A stretch of DNA of 64,000 nt from Urechis unicinctus (taxonomy: Eukaryota > Annelida > Polychaeta > Xenopneusta > Urechidae): NCBI GenBank assembly GCA_034190875.2, contig CM067345.1, positions 21,987,539 to 22,051,538 on the forward strand, in the 5' to 3' direction. How positions within the stretch are numbered: position 1 is the first letter of the stretch; the number at the start of each line of letters is the position of its first letter. Of this stretch, positions 52,390 to 64,000 are shown one piece after another. Made by a program: the position numbers and the translations under genes. The notes beneath the pieces were generated by a model. That model was not told where the DNA came from, did not search any database, and saw only the letters and a program-made list of their open reading frames with translations.

Positions 52390-53090
52390 GTTTGAAAATG
52401 AAATTATAATTATACTCACTAATTTGATGAGAAATAGCCAAGAAAGAGACAGCTTGAAAACATTTGTGTTAAAGAAATAAGTACTTTAATAGCACCTCAC
52501 CTTGCACACATCATCAATTTATCATTCGACCATGGAATTGTACTAATTTAATTAAAAATTGGCAGGGTAGCTCCAAAATACAAAAGTGAAGACCAATTAA
52601 GGTACTACCAACAATTTCTTAAGTATTTGAACAATTAATATTTATCAGGCTAACTAAATTACCATAATAACAAATTGCCAATACGGCTTTCGATCTGGAT
52701 ATTCCACCAGTATGGATATTTTACATGACAGCATCAAGAAAAAGAACAGTATTTTCTATGAATATAACTAGATTTATCAAAGACATTCGACACAGATAAC
52801 CATAAAATATTACTATCAATTATTGTGGAATTAGTAGCAAAGTGCATGACTGGTTAAAAAGTTATTTTCAAGGGAGAAAACAATTTAGAAATGAGGGTAT
52901 AATGGTACCATATCAAACAAAGAGGAAATGGTATGTTGTGTACCACAAGGCGCATTCCTCGGCCCACTGTTATTTCTAATGTTTATTAATGGTCTCCCAA
53001 GTGTTTCAAATGATTTAATCACAATTATCTTCGCTGACGATACAAACATATTCATTAACCATAAAAACTTAGCAGGTCACAGATAATGAA
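52390..53090 (+). pseudogene. LINE reverse transcriptase remnant
   Basis: Pieces in order: HLAHIINLSFDHGI (~52500), IGRVAPKYKSEDQ (~52560), QYGFRSGYSTS (~52680), LDLSK-FDT-HKIL (~52765-52810), then an open run from 52940 reading VPQGAFLGPLLFLMFINGLP and, further on, FADDTNIFI with the catalytic Asp pair (53030-53056). These correspond to RT fingers and palm motifs of non-LTR elements. The FADD box is intact, but at least three frame changes and several stops lie upstream, so no enzyme could be made. Confidence 0.92.
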
Positions 53091-53205
53091 ATTGCAAAGA
53101 TATCTGAATGGTTGAGAACAAAGTATCTCTGAATATAAAATAAACTTTTTGTTTGGAATAAAGTCTAATAATCAAACCTATCCACCATTAGCGTTATTAT
53201 AGAAT

Positions 53206-53638
53206 TTGTTGAGCAAACTAGGTTTTTATGGGTTATTATCGACAATTAGCGCCAGTGGAACAATTAAATGCAGCATATCGTATCAAAAAGTCATAAATAA
53301 AATTAAATATAAAGTCAATAAACATACATACATAGTCTCTCAGGGTATATCGGAACGTTATTCACGAACTCAAAATTCTAAACATATATCAGCTCTACCT
53401 TTATTGTGTGTCAGAAGTTCTATACAAGTATGACCGTGGCTTCTTACTAGAAGTATTTGATAATATGTTTACAAAATATAGAAATGACCATGGTTATTTA
53501 ACATTGAATAGGCTAATCTATTTATCCCCTAGGTGTAGAACAAATGTCCGTCAGAAAAGCATTCATTATGCTGGTGCCTGTTTTAATATAACTATATATA
53601 TATTTGCATACATATGCTTACTGTTTCTAATTCTGTAA
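53206..53638 (+). pseudogene. LINE C-terminal segment
   Basis: Two overlapping frames (53206-53433 and 53408-53638). The second reads LYKYDRGFLLEVFDNMFTKY...DHGY, then PRCRTNVRQKSIHYAG. This is the conserved C-terminal tail of CR1/L2-type LINE ORF2, whose exact role is unknown. A stop at 53636 and an AATAAA at about 53720 follow. Confidence 0.75.
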
Positions 53639-53740
53639 CTCATAGTAATTATCCATCTACTCATTTTGCTTTTGCAGTATGCAACTTGTGTATATAATTG
53701 TGCATTTATGTGTATGAGCTAATAAAGTATCTTCTCATTA

Positions 53741-55259
53741 TCATTACAGTCACACTGGTCGATGCAATTGCACGTACGACGTAAAAAGAACATAGTTGTT
53801 ATTGTGCAGAAGAGAGAGAGCTGCTGGTGCGGGTTGTTTTTTGAAGTCTGTTTCATCTCTGTGACGGTGTTCTTGTCGAAGGATTGTTGCTGTCTGAGTG
53901 AATGTTACAAGTGAGGGCAAACTTGATTTTAAATTTGACCGCTAGATATTACTGATACTTGGCCTTTTACCACATACAACATTATTATATTTGCTTAATA
54001 TCAAACGTGAAATGATATGTTTGGGAACTGTCAATGTGAAATTCCTTCGGTGAACATGATGGCCTTCACAAGGAAAACATTACGATGAGGAAATTACAAA
54101 GAGACAGTCAGTGTCAGCTGATGTGGTCTGGTTATTATTGTCCTTATTTCCGTGTAATGAGCTTTCGTCACAATGCTCTCAGTGTCGTGCGTCACAATGG
54201 GCTCATTATTGTGCGTCGACCTATTGTCAATCAGCGTTGGTCATTGTCTCAAATAACACATCAATCGCTTTGTTAACGGAAAGCACCCCCTCCCGCTTCG
54301 TATTCTAAAAGGAATTTCCAGAACTATTTCTCAATTGGTATCTTTGATTCTACATAGGTTGACAATGCAGCAATTTGTTTTCGTGACTTTAGTTGCATGA
54401 ATTGGTAGATCCCTCTAGCACGTATTTTTAAAACACGCTGCTTCACCAATACTCAGTGTTTTTTTCATCAGCCTGAGGCTTCATTGTTTAACTGATGTTT
54501 GATTGATGCACCGAACAACGCTCACGCCAACCTCGCGTGGCAGCCTCCCCAGAAAGATGTGCGCAAAACACAGGTGCGTTCGCACCTCATTCTGACTCGC
54601 TTGGACATGAGGTTCTGATTTTTTAACATCTCTGACCACTATTGTTCTGTTCAAAGTATCGACAAACAGTTGTCAGCTGATTACACACGTTCAATGACTA
54701 AGCTGTTATCGACACCAATAACGCCTCTCCTTACCAGGTCATTGTTGTTAAAAATTGATATTGCTTATTTTGTACACAAATCGTATCAAGATGATTGAAT
54801 CCAAGCTGAGGCGACCGCGGTGCTCTATCCATCTGCACCATATTGACAGCAATCCATTTGCTTTGCCAACCACATGTTCATAATACTAAAAACTATTAGC
54901 GAATTGAAATTATTACCAACGGGCGCGGGAAACAAAAGTTTGATGTATGATTTGAACTGCCTGACCTCACAAGAGACACGAGTGTTTGCTTTTTGAATCA
55001 TACCCTATAACAGGCTTCCGAGATCAACACTATCTACATTGTTGTTCTATATAGAACCAGTCGGCTTACGATCAAGTACCGGAAGTATGCGTCAGAGGCA
55101 ATATTATTGATGCTTGTGTTAAATGCACCCCGTCTGGCGAGAAATAAAGGTTAGGATCTTTGAATCACATACACCCACTCATTCATTGAAAATGGCGATC
55201 TTATGCTAAAGCACTGACTGCACTTCCCCACTAAATTTGTTTTGAAGAATGGCGAAATA
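53741..55259. other. Non-coding stretch, no recognisable gene
   Basis: A GTCACAATG...CTCA motif is repeated near 54168-54206 (about 28 bases apart). ORFs are about 65 codons, without domains. Confidence 0.45.
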
Positions 55260-55500
55260 ATTTTGGAGCTCTAACGATGCAACTGTAAAGGCCTTATAAC
55301 AGTAAAAAAATGGAAATTCACCACGATAGGTGCTACTACAAAGCCCACGTGGAAGCACGTGGCGTGATATGGAACAGATGTTGAAGTCTGCTTTGTTAAA
55401 TAGATGCAGTACCCTACCAGGTTTTGTCTGCTTGCGACCAAGTCACAGAAGCATCCATAGCTGCACGATATTCCATTAACGTGCACAGAGTGGGGTGCTA
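55260..55500 (-). repeat. Set 4 repeat, inverted copy D1
   Basis: The reverse complement aligns with 62195-62300: CATCTGTT, then GCCACGTGC, CAACGTGGG / CCACGTGGG and TTTGTTATAACTC / TTTGTAGTAGCACC. In translation the minus frame here (55271-55486) and the plus frame at 62005-62322 share ATC-x-x-VGFV and nearby residues. It is inverted relative to D2 and D3. Confidence 0.65.
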
Positions 55501-55628
55501 TTATTTAGACACTTGTAATGAGTTGCATTCGGGAATGATCTTGATGTAATACAACAAATATCACCTGTACATTTTACAATGGTATATTTCAATGTTTATT
55601 TTTCTTGTTTATGTAATCGATGCAACTC

Positions 55629-55690
55629 CAGGTATTAACCTTTCTTGGCATCATATAACACATGAGTGTTGGTGTGCCGTTAAACCATAT
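55629..55690 (+). mobile_element. SINE 3'-end fragment
   Basis: Reads GGTATTAACCTTTCTTGGCA, then CATATAACACATGAGTG and TTGGTGTGCCGTTAAACC, matching the 3' part of the SINEs at 19706-19775 and 47463-47514. The CTCACTCACTC tail is absent and no target-site duplication is visible, so this is an older or truncated copy. Confidence 0.8.
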
Positions 55691-58289
55691 ATTTACCTTA
55701 ACTTACCTAAAGACTTTATTTAACATTGGAAACGTGAATGTCAGTTCCAGTTAATGAGCCTAGTTATTGGACCAAACCAAATTATCCTGTTCAATTCACT
55801 GTGTTCTGGCATTAATTGTGCGTGGCAGCATCATCAGTACAGTTTTTTAGACTACCAACGAGTACTTCGCGCTTGGTTAACTTTAACTGGCCAAGGTCAG
55901 TTTTAAATACCAATAGACTAGTTACCTTCCAATGCACCTGATGCTCCAACTAACAAGTAGCTCAACTTTTACCGGATAAATATTGACCTTCCTGTGATAA
56001 ATCTATCATGATGACTTTACACCAGTGGGTGAAATTACAGCTGAATAAATGACGAATACCATCAACAACCCATAGCCCTTCACGTATCGTATTACTATTC
56101 CTGTTTATTTATTTCTAACTTGCACTGCGTTATATGCGGGGTTAGTTATTGTTCGTATGTATGGGTGCATGTGACGTGTATGTATTCTTTATACCAAGTA
56201 TCTTTATATCACCACATGGTTCATGGCTGAAGTTGATCCTCTTCACACATCGATCGTATAATTGTTCTATTGGTGTTACATCTCGTGGATAGTTATTCGA
56301 AATCACCGACCTTCTTTTCTTATGTTTCAGGTGAGTGTGTTGAAGCTATGTTTCCAAATAAGACTGAACACCTTATTGGTAAGTGGCAAGGTGTCATACT
56401 CTCTGTTTCCCCATTAATTCCTAACATTATGTTCACCAGACACGAAGAGGAAAACGATCACCAAAGTGCTGTTTATCCCCTCGCATGCACATTGCTACTT
56501 CAGTAAAGATAAGATGGGTGGTAACTCATTTCTTTCGCCCGGGAAATGCTACTGCTGTGCGCCTTGGCGACAGGAATGGCATTGTGGGCAGTTCAAAAGT
56601 CTTACAATGTTTTCATAGTTCAGCGGACCTGATCCAACATGATTCGGTTAGCCTTTTCCGGCGCTGTAATTATGACACTGCAAGTGCTGATATCTAGCGG
56701 AATGTCGAGTGGCAGCTCGTGTTGAGGCATTGTAAGGTGTTGGCTCCATGGAGCATTATAGTGATGCTTATGGACGCCTTTTTCTCACACGTGGTGGGAC
56801 GAGGTCCACCTGACGAAAGGCTAAAAATCCACTGCAACCATCGCCTTCCCATTTTACATCTCATAAAAGGCTACAAAGTATGACGTCACTTCGCTGTCGT
56901 CGCTGGCTCACATTTGTTCTCTATAGCATCCTATTTATAACTAGGAGGCAATATCTCATCTACTTGTTCAACAGCTTATTGATGACTCATCAGTTAAAAA
57001 CCGTTTTAACGACTAGATACCGGTCGCCAAAAGTCATTAGCCGTTATCCTTTTGTTCGGTTCCAGCCTGGCGGTTTTCATGCCTTTATTGCGAGCGCACC
57101 GTGAGGTCGAACAGAGTTATTATGACATCACTTTGTAGCTCTATGATCTATCAGCACTAAACCGGAAGAGTTTGATGGACATTAACTTCATTGTTGACAG
57201 TACGTTCCAGGCGATTGTCTTTAAGTGATGATCCAATAAAAGGCTCGCGTTACAACTGAAGAGGCTCAGAAAATAAATATTGTGCATACAAGGTTTTTTT
57301 GTTGTTGGAGATATCGTTGTAAAAAAAACTGCTCCGAGCTAAGCTATACAAGTGATAGATAGGTATTGAAGCTTAGCCATAACGCTTTGCGCAATGGACC
57401 CGCTGCTAGAGTAACCCTGACAGTAGGTTACAAAACAACATATTTCTTCGATTTTCATGTAGACAATATATAAAGGGTTTCCACTTGGTTTCTGACATTA
57501 CTTTGTCAGAGCGCCATCTTCCAGTCAGGCGGCAACCTGGATGCCGCCACTGACAAGATAACGCATTTCTCATTCAATGATAGACTCTCCTGTAATAATT
57601 GATTAATGGCGTGACTGTTTCTCGTAATGCTCCATGAGTTGCTCCTGGTTATCTCTGGACATATTCGTATTTAATTAACGCTTGAACCTTTGATATCTAT
57701 CTATAATGACAATGTAATTAACCAGTCCGCTCGATGCTTTATTTTAGCTGTGAACATGAAGTGCGATCGTCGGTCGATAATAATCAAGATTATGGTGTGG
57801 CGATGTGAGTACCCACAATATAAGCCACAGCACAAAACCTGTGTAGTTCCAGATGATACATAATTCACATTTTGCTAGCCTAATCTGTTGAATAATAAAA
57901 CAGCAAAGCGATGTCAATTTCTGTTCTTTCAAGATCCAAAATATTGACGGAGTTTCGTCTGACTTTCGAATGAGTGTATAATTTCTGTATTGTAAACATA
58001 GTCTAAAGGTGACTATATGCAAAATTAAAGCACTGAATGTGGTTGTGAATAATATCCTTATTGCAACGAAATCATGTGGATCCTGAAAAGAGGTCATGGT
58101 AAGACTAGAATACCATCCGTGTTAATGGCTGCATCCATCTACCACAGTCGTACGTGTCTCAAACTGTGCGTTTAGATCTTTAAGACATCTTTGAACGTTG
58201 TTTAGTACCCACATATGTTATAATATCATACAGCTACTCCTTCCAATTTAGTAGTAGGTATTGTCATGATTGCTTAACCATTATGTTAG
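55691..58289. other. Non-coding stretch, no recognisable gene
   Basis: ORFs reach 117 codons (57744-58097 minus), without recognised domains. A CATAAAAGGCTACAAAG stretch near 56861-56877 faintly resembles the SINE head at 47220-47236 but is too short to call. A consensus-like CAGGTGAGT occurs near 56329 with no partner that would make an exon. Confidence 0.45.
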
Positions 58290-58515
58290 TCATATTTGTA
58301 CAGCTTCGTAAACAACAAACGCATCCTGGTGGTATACTGCACCCTTATAGCTAAGCAGACCTCCACATCTACTCCATGTTGAGACGCGTACACCAATGTG
58401 GGTTTCGTAGTACTTCCAATCGTGTTGAATTATTTTTTGTGTATGGCTTTCTATCATTAGGAGTTGTATTGTCTCGAGCATTGCTCGGACTTTCTTCAAA
58501 CATTTTGTACGCACA
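58290..58515 (+). repeat. Set 4 repeat, copy D2
   Basis: Aligns directly with 62140-62370: CACCAATGTGGGTTTCGTAG / CACCAACGTGGGTTTTGTTA, GTGTATGGCTTTCTATC / GTATATGGCTTTCTGTC and GCATTGCT near the end. Minus-strand frames in both keep a TH-x-GVR/GAR...RCGG/RWCG-like pattern, but with no known domain. Confidence 0.7.
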
Positions 58516-60420
58516 TTGGGTCAGAATATAAGCACAAAGTGACCGCGATATTATGAATGATTAGTTGGTCCTATCATCGTAGAGCTGGATGTTATGAGTT
58601 TGATCACCTGCCATCAGGAGGTTATTTACCTTTGCATCGATACTGATGGTATTATACCGACCTGCTTTTTGACATATCGGCCACCCAACGTAGAGATGGC
58701 TGCATCTCTGACATCACAAATATTTAAACACATATGGACTACTCACATCATATTAATTTATGTGACTTGTGTCACCAAATAATTTACTCACGATGCAGTT
58801 CCCAAAATCCCTTGGCTGTGGTAGTTTCTATCATATTTTATTCAGTTGCTCTACTTGTATGTTCTTAATGCTATCCTTTTTTTAGTATGCGGTGAGCGTA
58901 TGCTTGGCGTTGTGTCAGTAAATCACATGGATCCTTGTGAACTGGGATAATAGTTAACGACCTCACCCCACCCTTCTTCAGAGAATTGCTTCTTCCCAAG
59001 TCGACTTTCATTACGTCAATGGCCTAGTTGTTTAACAGCTGTATCAGACTCTCGACATCCATCCAAATATTGGTTGCTATGTGTTGTACATCGGTTCCAG
59101 ATACAAAGTCGTCTTTATTGTAGATTGAATGTGCGAACTAAGCTTCTGCGGTAAAGGTTAGGGGTGCTGCAAAGTTGCACTCTGGTGAAAAATAAATGTA
59201 CATGCTCAGGGTCACAATGTATCAACTTCCTGCAAATGGGTTTCTGAAGAAATGACGCTCCTGAGATGGGCATTCTTTTGACATTCGTTGAATAGCCACG
59301 TGCCTGATTTGCCCATGACACGTGAGAAGCCTCCTGTCTCGGCGCCTGGCAGAGCATGGATGAATGTGCATTCAAGTGGACAGTGGTAGTCGTTTATATC
59401 CCTTTGTAGGCAGCAGTAGCGCAAGGAATGGCGGCGTTGATGCGGCTATTGAATTGGAGCAACACTCGACCACAGACAGCTGTTAGTCTCATCTTACATC
59501 TGAGATGTTGTTTGTTTTCCTCTCCTACATTCCCACATATCATTCCCCCTGCACTGCATATCAAGATGTCCATACAGGAAATAGCAATCCCGTACTGTTT
59601 ATCGCTGTTAGTTTGCACAGATCATAGTTCCGGGGATAAGGGCTCAGATGAATATAGCTCACGTTAAAGCATTAACATTATTAACGGTAGCGCTGACGTC
59701 CCGCCTGACACAAGAGGATAAATAGGTATCAGATATTTAAACCTGTAAGCTATTATTCATCTCAAACCAGGTGTTACATTATGCCAGGTGCAAACGTAGA
59801 CCTGGGATTCTTGCGCAGACGTATGTTAATTGTGATCGATAACTGGATGCCGTCCTGATACGGCACAATTATCGACCTGAAAAGCGGGTTGTGTATGCAG
59901 TTTGTCTGGAGAAATATTATCCATCATTCTTCTCCATATCTTCAATCTCCCCGAGGAAATCGCCCTGTTTTTTTCAGGTGGTGTATTTGAATTGGCACGC
60001 TGCTTTTAAATGATTTTCCTCTAAATGTTACAATCTGGTCTTCACCTATTGGCAGTTCACTTGAGTTAGACAGTGGTGTCATGGTGTCGGATATCCAACG
60101 TTGGTGCAAATACATTGTATGACCGTGGGACTGATATTAAGTTGATGCACGTATGTTTCCATTGGTGCCTATGTAGAAGTCTGGAGCATACTACTGACGT
60201 TGATTCAGCACTGGGTTGACATGCTACAGCCTTTGCAAACATGATCACAATCATTTGCAACCTTTTTAAGGAACAATCCGTCTGTTCTAAGGATGATGGC
60301 CTATTGTTACAGTGCGACCTCATTATTGACGTTGTCCACTTTCAAATTGGAAAGCATATTGTTAACGCTATGCTCCAATTGTTGAATCAGCATTTATTGC
60401 GTTGATGTAGAAGCGACTGG
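58516..60420. other. Non-coding stretch, no recognisable gene
   Basis: Overlapping opposite-strand ORFs at 59115-59667 (70-86 codons) show no domain. Near 60180-60450 scattered GTTGATTCAG and GCACTGG...TTGACATG motifs look like degraded units of the minisatellite that follows. Confidence 0.45.
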
Positions 60421-61255
60421 TTGATCATATTATTGACGTTGATTCAGTTTGAGTTAGACATTAGTGCAGCCTATTTTTGACGTTGGTGCAGCCTATTGTT
60501 GACATTGGTGGAGCATATTATTAACGTTGATGCAGCTTTGTTGATATTGGTACAGCCTATTGTTGACATTGGTGGAGCATATTATTGACGTTGATGCAGC
60601 CTATTGTTGACATTGGTGCAGCATATTGTTGACGTTGATGCAGCCTATTGTTGACATTGGTGGAGCATATTATTGACGTTGATGCAGCCTATTGTTGACA
60701 TTGTGGTTTTGTTGACATTTGTGGAGCATATATTGTTGACGTTGTTGTTGACATTGGTGGATTATTGACGTTGATGCAGCCTATTGTTGACATTGGTGGA
60801 GCATATTATTGACGTTGATGCAGCCTATTGTTGACATTGGTGGAGCATATTGTTGACGTTGATGCAGCCTATTGTTGACATTGGTACAGCCTTTTGTTGA
60901 CATTGGTGGAGCATATTGTTGACGTTGATGCAGCCTATTGTTGACATTGGTACAGCCTTTTGTTGACCATTTGTGGAGCATATTGTTGACGTTGATGCAG
61001 CCTATTGTTGACATTGGTACAGCCTTTTGTTGACATTGGTGGAGCATATTATTGACGTTGATGCAACCTATTGTTGACATTAGTACAGCCTATTGTTGAC
61101 ATTGGTGGAGCATATTATTGACGTTGATGCAGCCTATTGTTGACATTGGTACAGCCTTTTGTTGACATTGGTGCAGCCTATTGTTGACGTTGATGCAGTC
61201 TATTGTTGACATTGGTGCAACCAATTGTTGACATTAGTGCAGCCTATTGTCGATA
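60421..61255. repeat. 22-bp minisatellite with 44-bp higher-order unit
   Basis: About 38 units of 22 bases, of the type TTGATGCAGCCTATTGTTGA plus two bases. Alternate units differ (GATGCAGCCTATTGTTGAC against GGTGGAGCATATTATTGAC), giving a 44-base dimer through most of the array, with GGTACAGCCTTTTGTTGAC as a third type after about 60880. A disturbed part with short units lies at 60700-60770. The minus-strand 99-codon ORF (60781-61080) is a repeat product. Confidence 0.95.
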
Positions 61256-61279
61256 TCATCAATGTCTCTCAAATGTCGT

Positions 61280-61280
<1 letters not shown>

Positions 61281-61328
<48 letters not shown>
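61281..61328. repeat. (AG)n microsatellite
   Basis: 24 AG repeats directly after the 22-bp minisatellite and six bases before a CA tract. Confidence 0.97.
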
Positions 61329-61329
<1 letters not shown>

Positions 61330-61333
61330 AGAG

Positions 61334-62139
<806 letters not shown>

Positions 62140-62400
62140 CTTTCGTCATCCATCATTGCACTGCTGTGTGGAACACAGACGAAACCTCGTTATGTTCATT
62201 TTTTAGCGAAAAAGACCACACCATCTGTTGCAAATCAGGCCACGTGCACCAACGTGGGTTTTGTTATAACTCTTATCATGTGGAATTATCCTTGTATATG
62301 GCTTTCTGTCGTGTTGCGCTGAATAATCCATACTCTGGCATTGCTTCATACTCTTAAAAAGCCAGTTTTTGTTAGTAATTTGGGTCAGAATATTGGTCCA
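62140..62400 (+). repeat. Set 4 repeat, copy D3
   Basis: Direct match to D2 (58290-58515) and inverted match to D1 (55260-55500). The 105-codon plus ORF at 62005-62322 spans it without a known domain. Confidence 0.7.
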
Positions 62401-62989
62401 TGCTGGCCACGTGTACAGTGAATTGGTGGGTGTGTGTCTTTTGTAATCAAAGACTCCAATTTTATTTCTCTTCTGTGCATATGCCACCATAAATAACTGT
62501 ATATCATTGTCTTAGGTGTTAATGTGCAAGTTACGGTCGCATACCAATTTGATGCTCATATTAAAACTATAACTTTAGGATATTGATGCATAAATCGACC
62601 CGTTAAGTGCCGTAAAACATTACACCAAACCAATCGTATTTATGGTATGGTTATTTGCGAAGAAATATACAACAGACTAATCATAACAAAATGAGTTCAT
62701 TGCTTCAACAGGATGCTTAAGTCGCTCTCGTCAACCGTGGTAGGTCTAGTTATTATTCATGAATGATCCATTTTGTGTTGCGGGGGTTTGAATGTGAAAA
62801 TCAAAGAAATGGGCACGGCGAGTCTTTCAATGAACTTAACCATACGGCACACTCTAAGATGTGGTATGGCAAAACGATCGCGCTAATTATATTAATCATT
62901 CACTATTAATACTTTCAATTGATATCAATAATACATCAATATTCCGCTGAAGTTTAGTCTGTACTGGCGATATATAGCATAGCTAAAAT
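62401..62989. other. Non-coding stretch before the second LINE
   Basis: AT-rich, with no gene recognised. It may contain decayed upstream sequence of the LINE at 63.0 kb. Confidence 0.4.
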
Positions 62990-63027
62990 GTACCATCTAA
63001 AACCTAATACCATACCAACTCTTGGCA

Positions 63028-63071
63028 TCCGTATCCAAGAATCACTAAATCCGTATCCAAGAATCACTAAA
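63028..63071 (+). repeat. 22-bp tandem duplication in the LINE
   Basis: TCCGTATCCAAGAATCACTA plus two bases occurs twice back to back (63028-63049, 63050-63071). A perfect 22-base duplication shifts the reading frame, so it is one of the disabling changes in this element. Confidence 0.9.
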
Positions 63072-63242
63072 TATATGCAATAATCTAGACACAATTGCCA
63101 GAAACAAAATCCCCGAAACAGCACTCTGGCAATTGATCACACCAACAATAGACACATCCCTTACAAAATATGATAAATCAAATGCTTATGACCTCTTGAT
63201 AAAATTTAATGAACTTAAAGAAGAACACAAAGACAACACACT

Positions 63243-63630
63243 TTATATACCAACGGATCCAAAGATGCAAACCGTGTGGGCGCTGGAGTCGTATTAGGGC
63301 CTCAGACCCACAATGAAAGACTGCCTGGTGCAGCATCTGCTTTTACAGCTGAAGTCACCGCAATAAAAATAGCACTGAGCCATATTGCTCACCACACCCA
63401 TCCAAATTTTACCATTTGCAGTGCCCTTGCAATTAAAAACAAGTCACTATCGTGTCATATTGTTGTTGATATTTAAGAAGATCTTACTCGTTTATCCATG
63501 CCGGGGGGAAATGTTGAGTTTGTCTGGGTACCTAGTCACATAGGTATCCCAGGCAACGAAAAAGCCGACAGGACTGCGAAAGGGGCCCTACATGAATCAG
63601 TGTCCAAGACCAACATTCCCTTTACAGATC
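63243..63630 (+). pseudogene. RNase H domain remnant of LINE ORF2
   Basis: RNase H removes the RNA strand of the RNA-DNA hybrid during retrotransposition. The first motif reads LYTNGSKDANRVGAGVVLGP, where the family has Y-T-D-G-S, so the first catalytic Asp is Asn here (codon AAC at 63252). The Glu motif FTAEVTAI is present. The second Asp motif (S-D-S-x-x-A) is lost: the sequence reads ICSALAIKNKS. After a stop near 63474 the last part resumes as VEFVWVPSHIGIPGNEKADRTAKG, with the expected His and Asp. With two catalytic positions missing and a stop inside, it is dead. Confidence 0.85.
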
Positions 63631-63678
63631 TTTGTTCTCAGATAAACAATCACCTGAAAAATAGTTGGCAAGAATTGT

Positions 63679-63691
63679 GGGGGGGGGGGGG
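63679..63691 (+). other. G13 homopolymer at a frame break
   Basis: Thirteen consecutive G bases. The LINE frame in use to 63725 (phase of 63498) differs from the frame of the tail starting at 63721, and the homopolymer lies just before the switch. A change in G count, real or from sequencing, could explain it. Confidence 0.8.
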
Positions 63692-64000
63692 CGGCTGTGC
63701 TGCCAACAAAACAAATATAGAGTGATGGGAACACAGCAAATAGGAGAGAGGAAGTTGTACTGGCTCGTGCACGTATATGCCATACTTACTTAACGCATGA
63801 ATATCTGTTAAGAAAAGAAGCCATGCCACAATGCATACCTTGCAATGAACCTTTTACAGTAAAACACTTCTTAATAAATTGCGTAGATTTTAGCCATATA
63901 CGGCAAAGAAATTACAATATTAATGACATAAAAGAACTCTTTGACACAGTAAATCCTTCAACAATCATTAAATATATCAGACAAACAGGTCTATTCTACA

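Larger units (their letters stand above)
62990..64000 (+). mobile_element. LINE 3' part with RNase H and C-terminal zinc knuckle
   Basis: The 3' end of a non-LTR retrotransposon ORF2, cut by the window edge. Order: a connection segment (LLIKFNELKEEHKDN, ~63200), an RNase H domain (63243-63630), and a tail open from 63721 to the end. The tail reads RREEVVLARARICHTYLT, then CIPCNEPFTVKHFLINC (C-x2-C-x7-H-x4-C), then LFDTVNPSTIIKYIRQTGL. RNase H after the reverse transcriptase is characteristic of I-superfamily elements; Nimb-like is plausible in molluscs. At least three frame changes and one stop break it. It has a different architecture from the element at 51 kb. Confidence 0.88.

Overview
The window looks like gene-poor, repeat-rich nuclear DNA from a eukaryote, most probably a mollusc. 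The reasons are an AT-rich background with no dense ORFs on either strand, long microsatellites and minisatellites, two decayed non-LTR retrotransposons, and three SINE copies. The SINE 3' ends carry the GTGTTGGTGTG / TTAAACC / CTCACTCACTC signature that I recall from gastropods such as abalone. The mollusc assignment rests on memory of that SINE and was not searched. I found no intact protein-coding gene, no rRNA or tRNA gene and no CRISPR array. Open frames outside the repeats are short (mostly 60-160 codons), have no domain I recognise, and fit chance expectation.

The main structure is serial local duplication. Set 1 pairs about 4.4-8.4 kb with 8.6-15.2 kb. Set 2 pairs about 19.0-23.7 kb with 25.8-29.5 kb. 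Set 3 is three diverged copies at about 32.0-36.5, 36.9-43.6 and 43.6-48.0 kb. A shorter family occurs at 55.3 kb (inverted), 58.3 kb and 62.2 kb. Most pairs look roughly 70-90% alike by eye with many indels. Two tracts are nearly identical (23308-23410 with 29039-29141, and 37505-37712 with 43694-43901), which suggests later gene conversion or strong constraint.

Tandem repeats differ between duplicate copies. In set 1, copy A keeps a few decayed ~38-bp units (5660-5830), while copy B holds a 2.6-kb array of about 69 units of 37 bp (10027-12592), plus an exact 70-bp triplication (8971-9180) that copy A lacks. In set 3, one copy has about 0.5 kb of (AT)n where its partner has only a short AT run, and another carries a SINE that its partner lacks. 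Other arrays are a 50-bp repeat at 17.9-18.3 kb, an 84/75-bp repeat at 48.9-49.1 kb and a 22/44-bp repeat at 60.4-61.3 kb that runs into GA and CA microsatellites.

Mobile elements: a CR1/L2-like LINE remnant (about 50.81-53.74 kb) keeps recognisable ORF1, endonuclease and reverse transcriptase pieces in several frames. A second LINE 3' part (about 63.0-64.0 kb) has an RNase H domain and a C-terminal zinc-knuckle segment and continues past the window end. One SINE (19693-19788) has a perfect 12-bp target-site duplication. I see no new biological system. The most unusual items are the minisatellite that is open in every forward frame and the contrast between duplicate copies.
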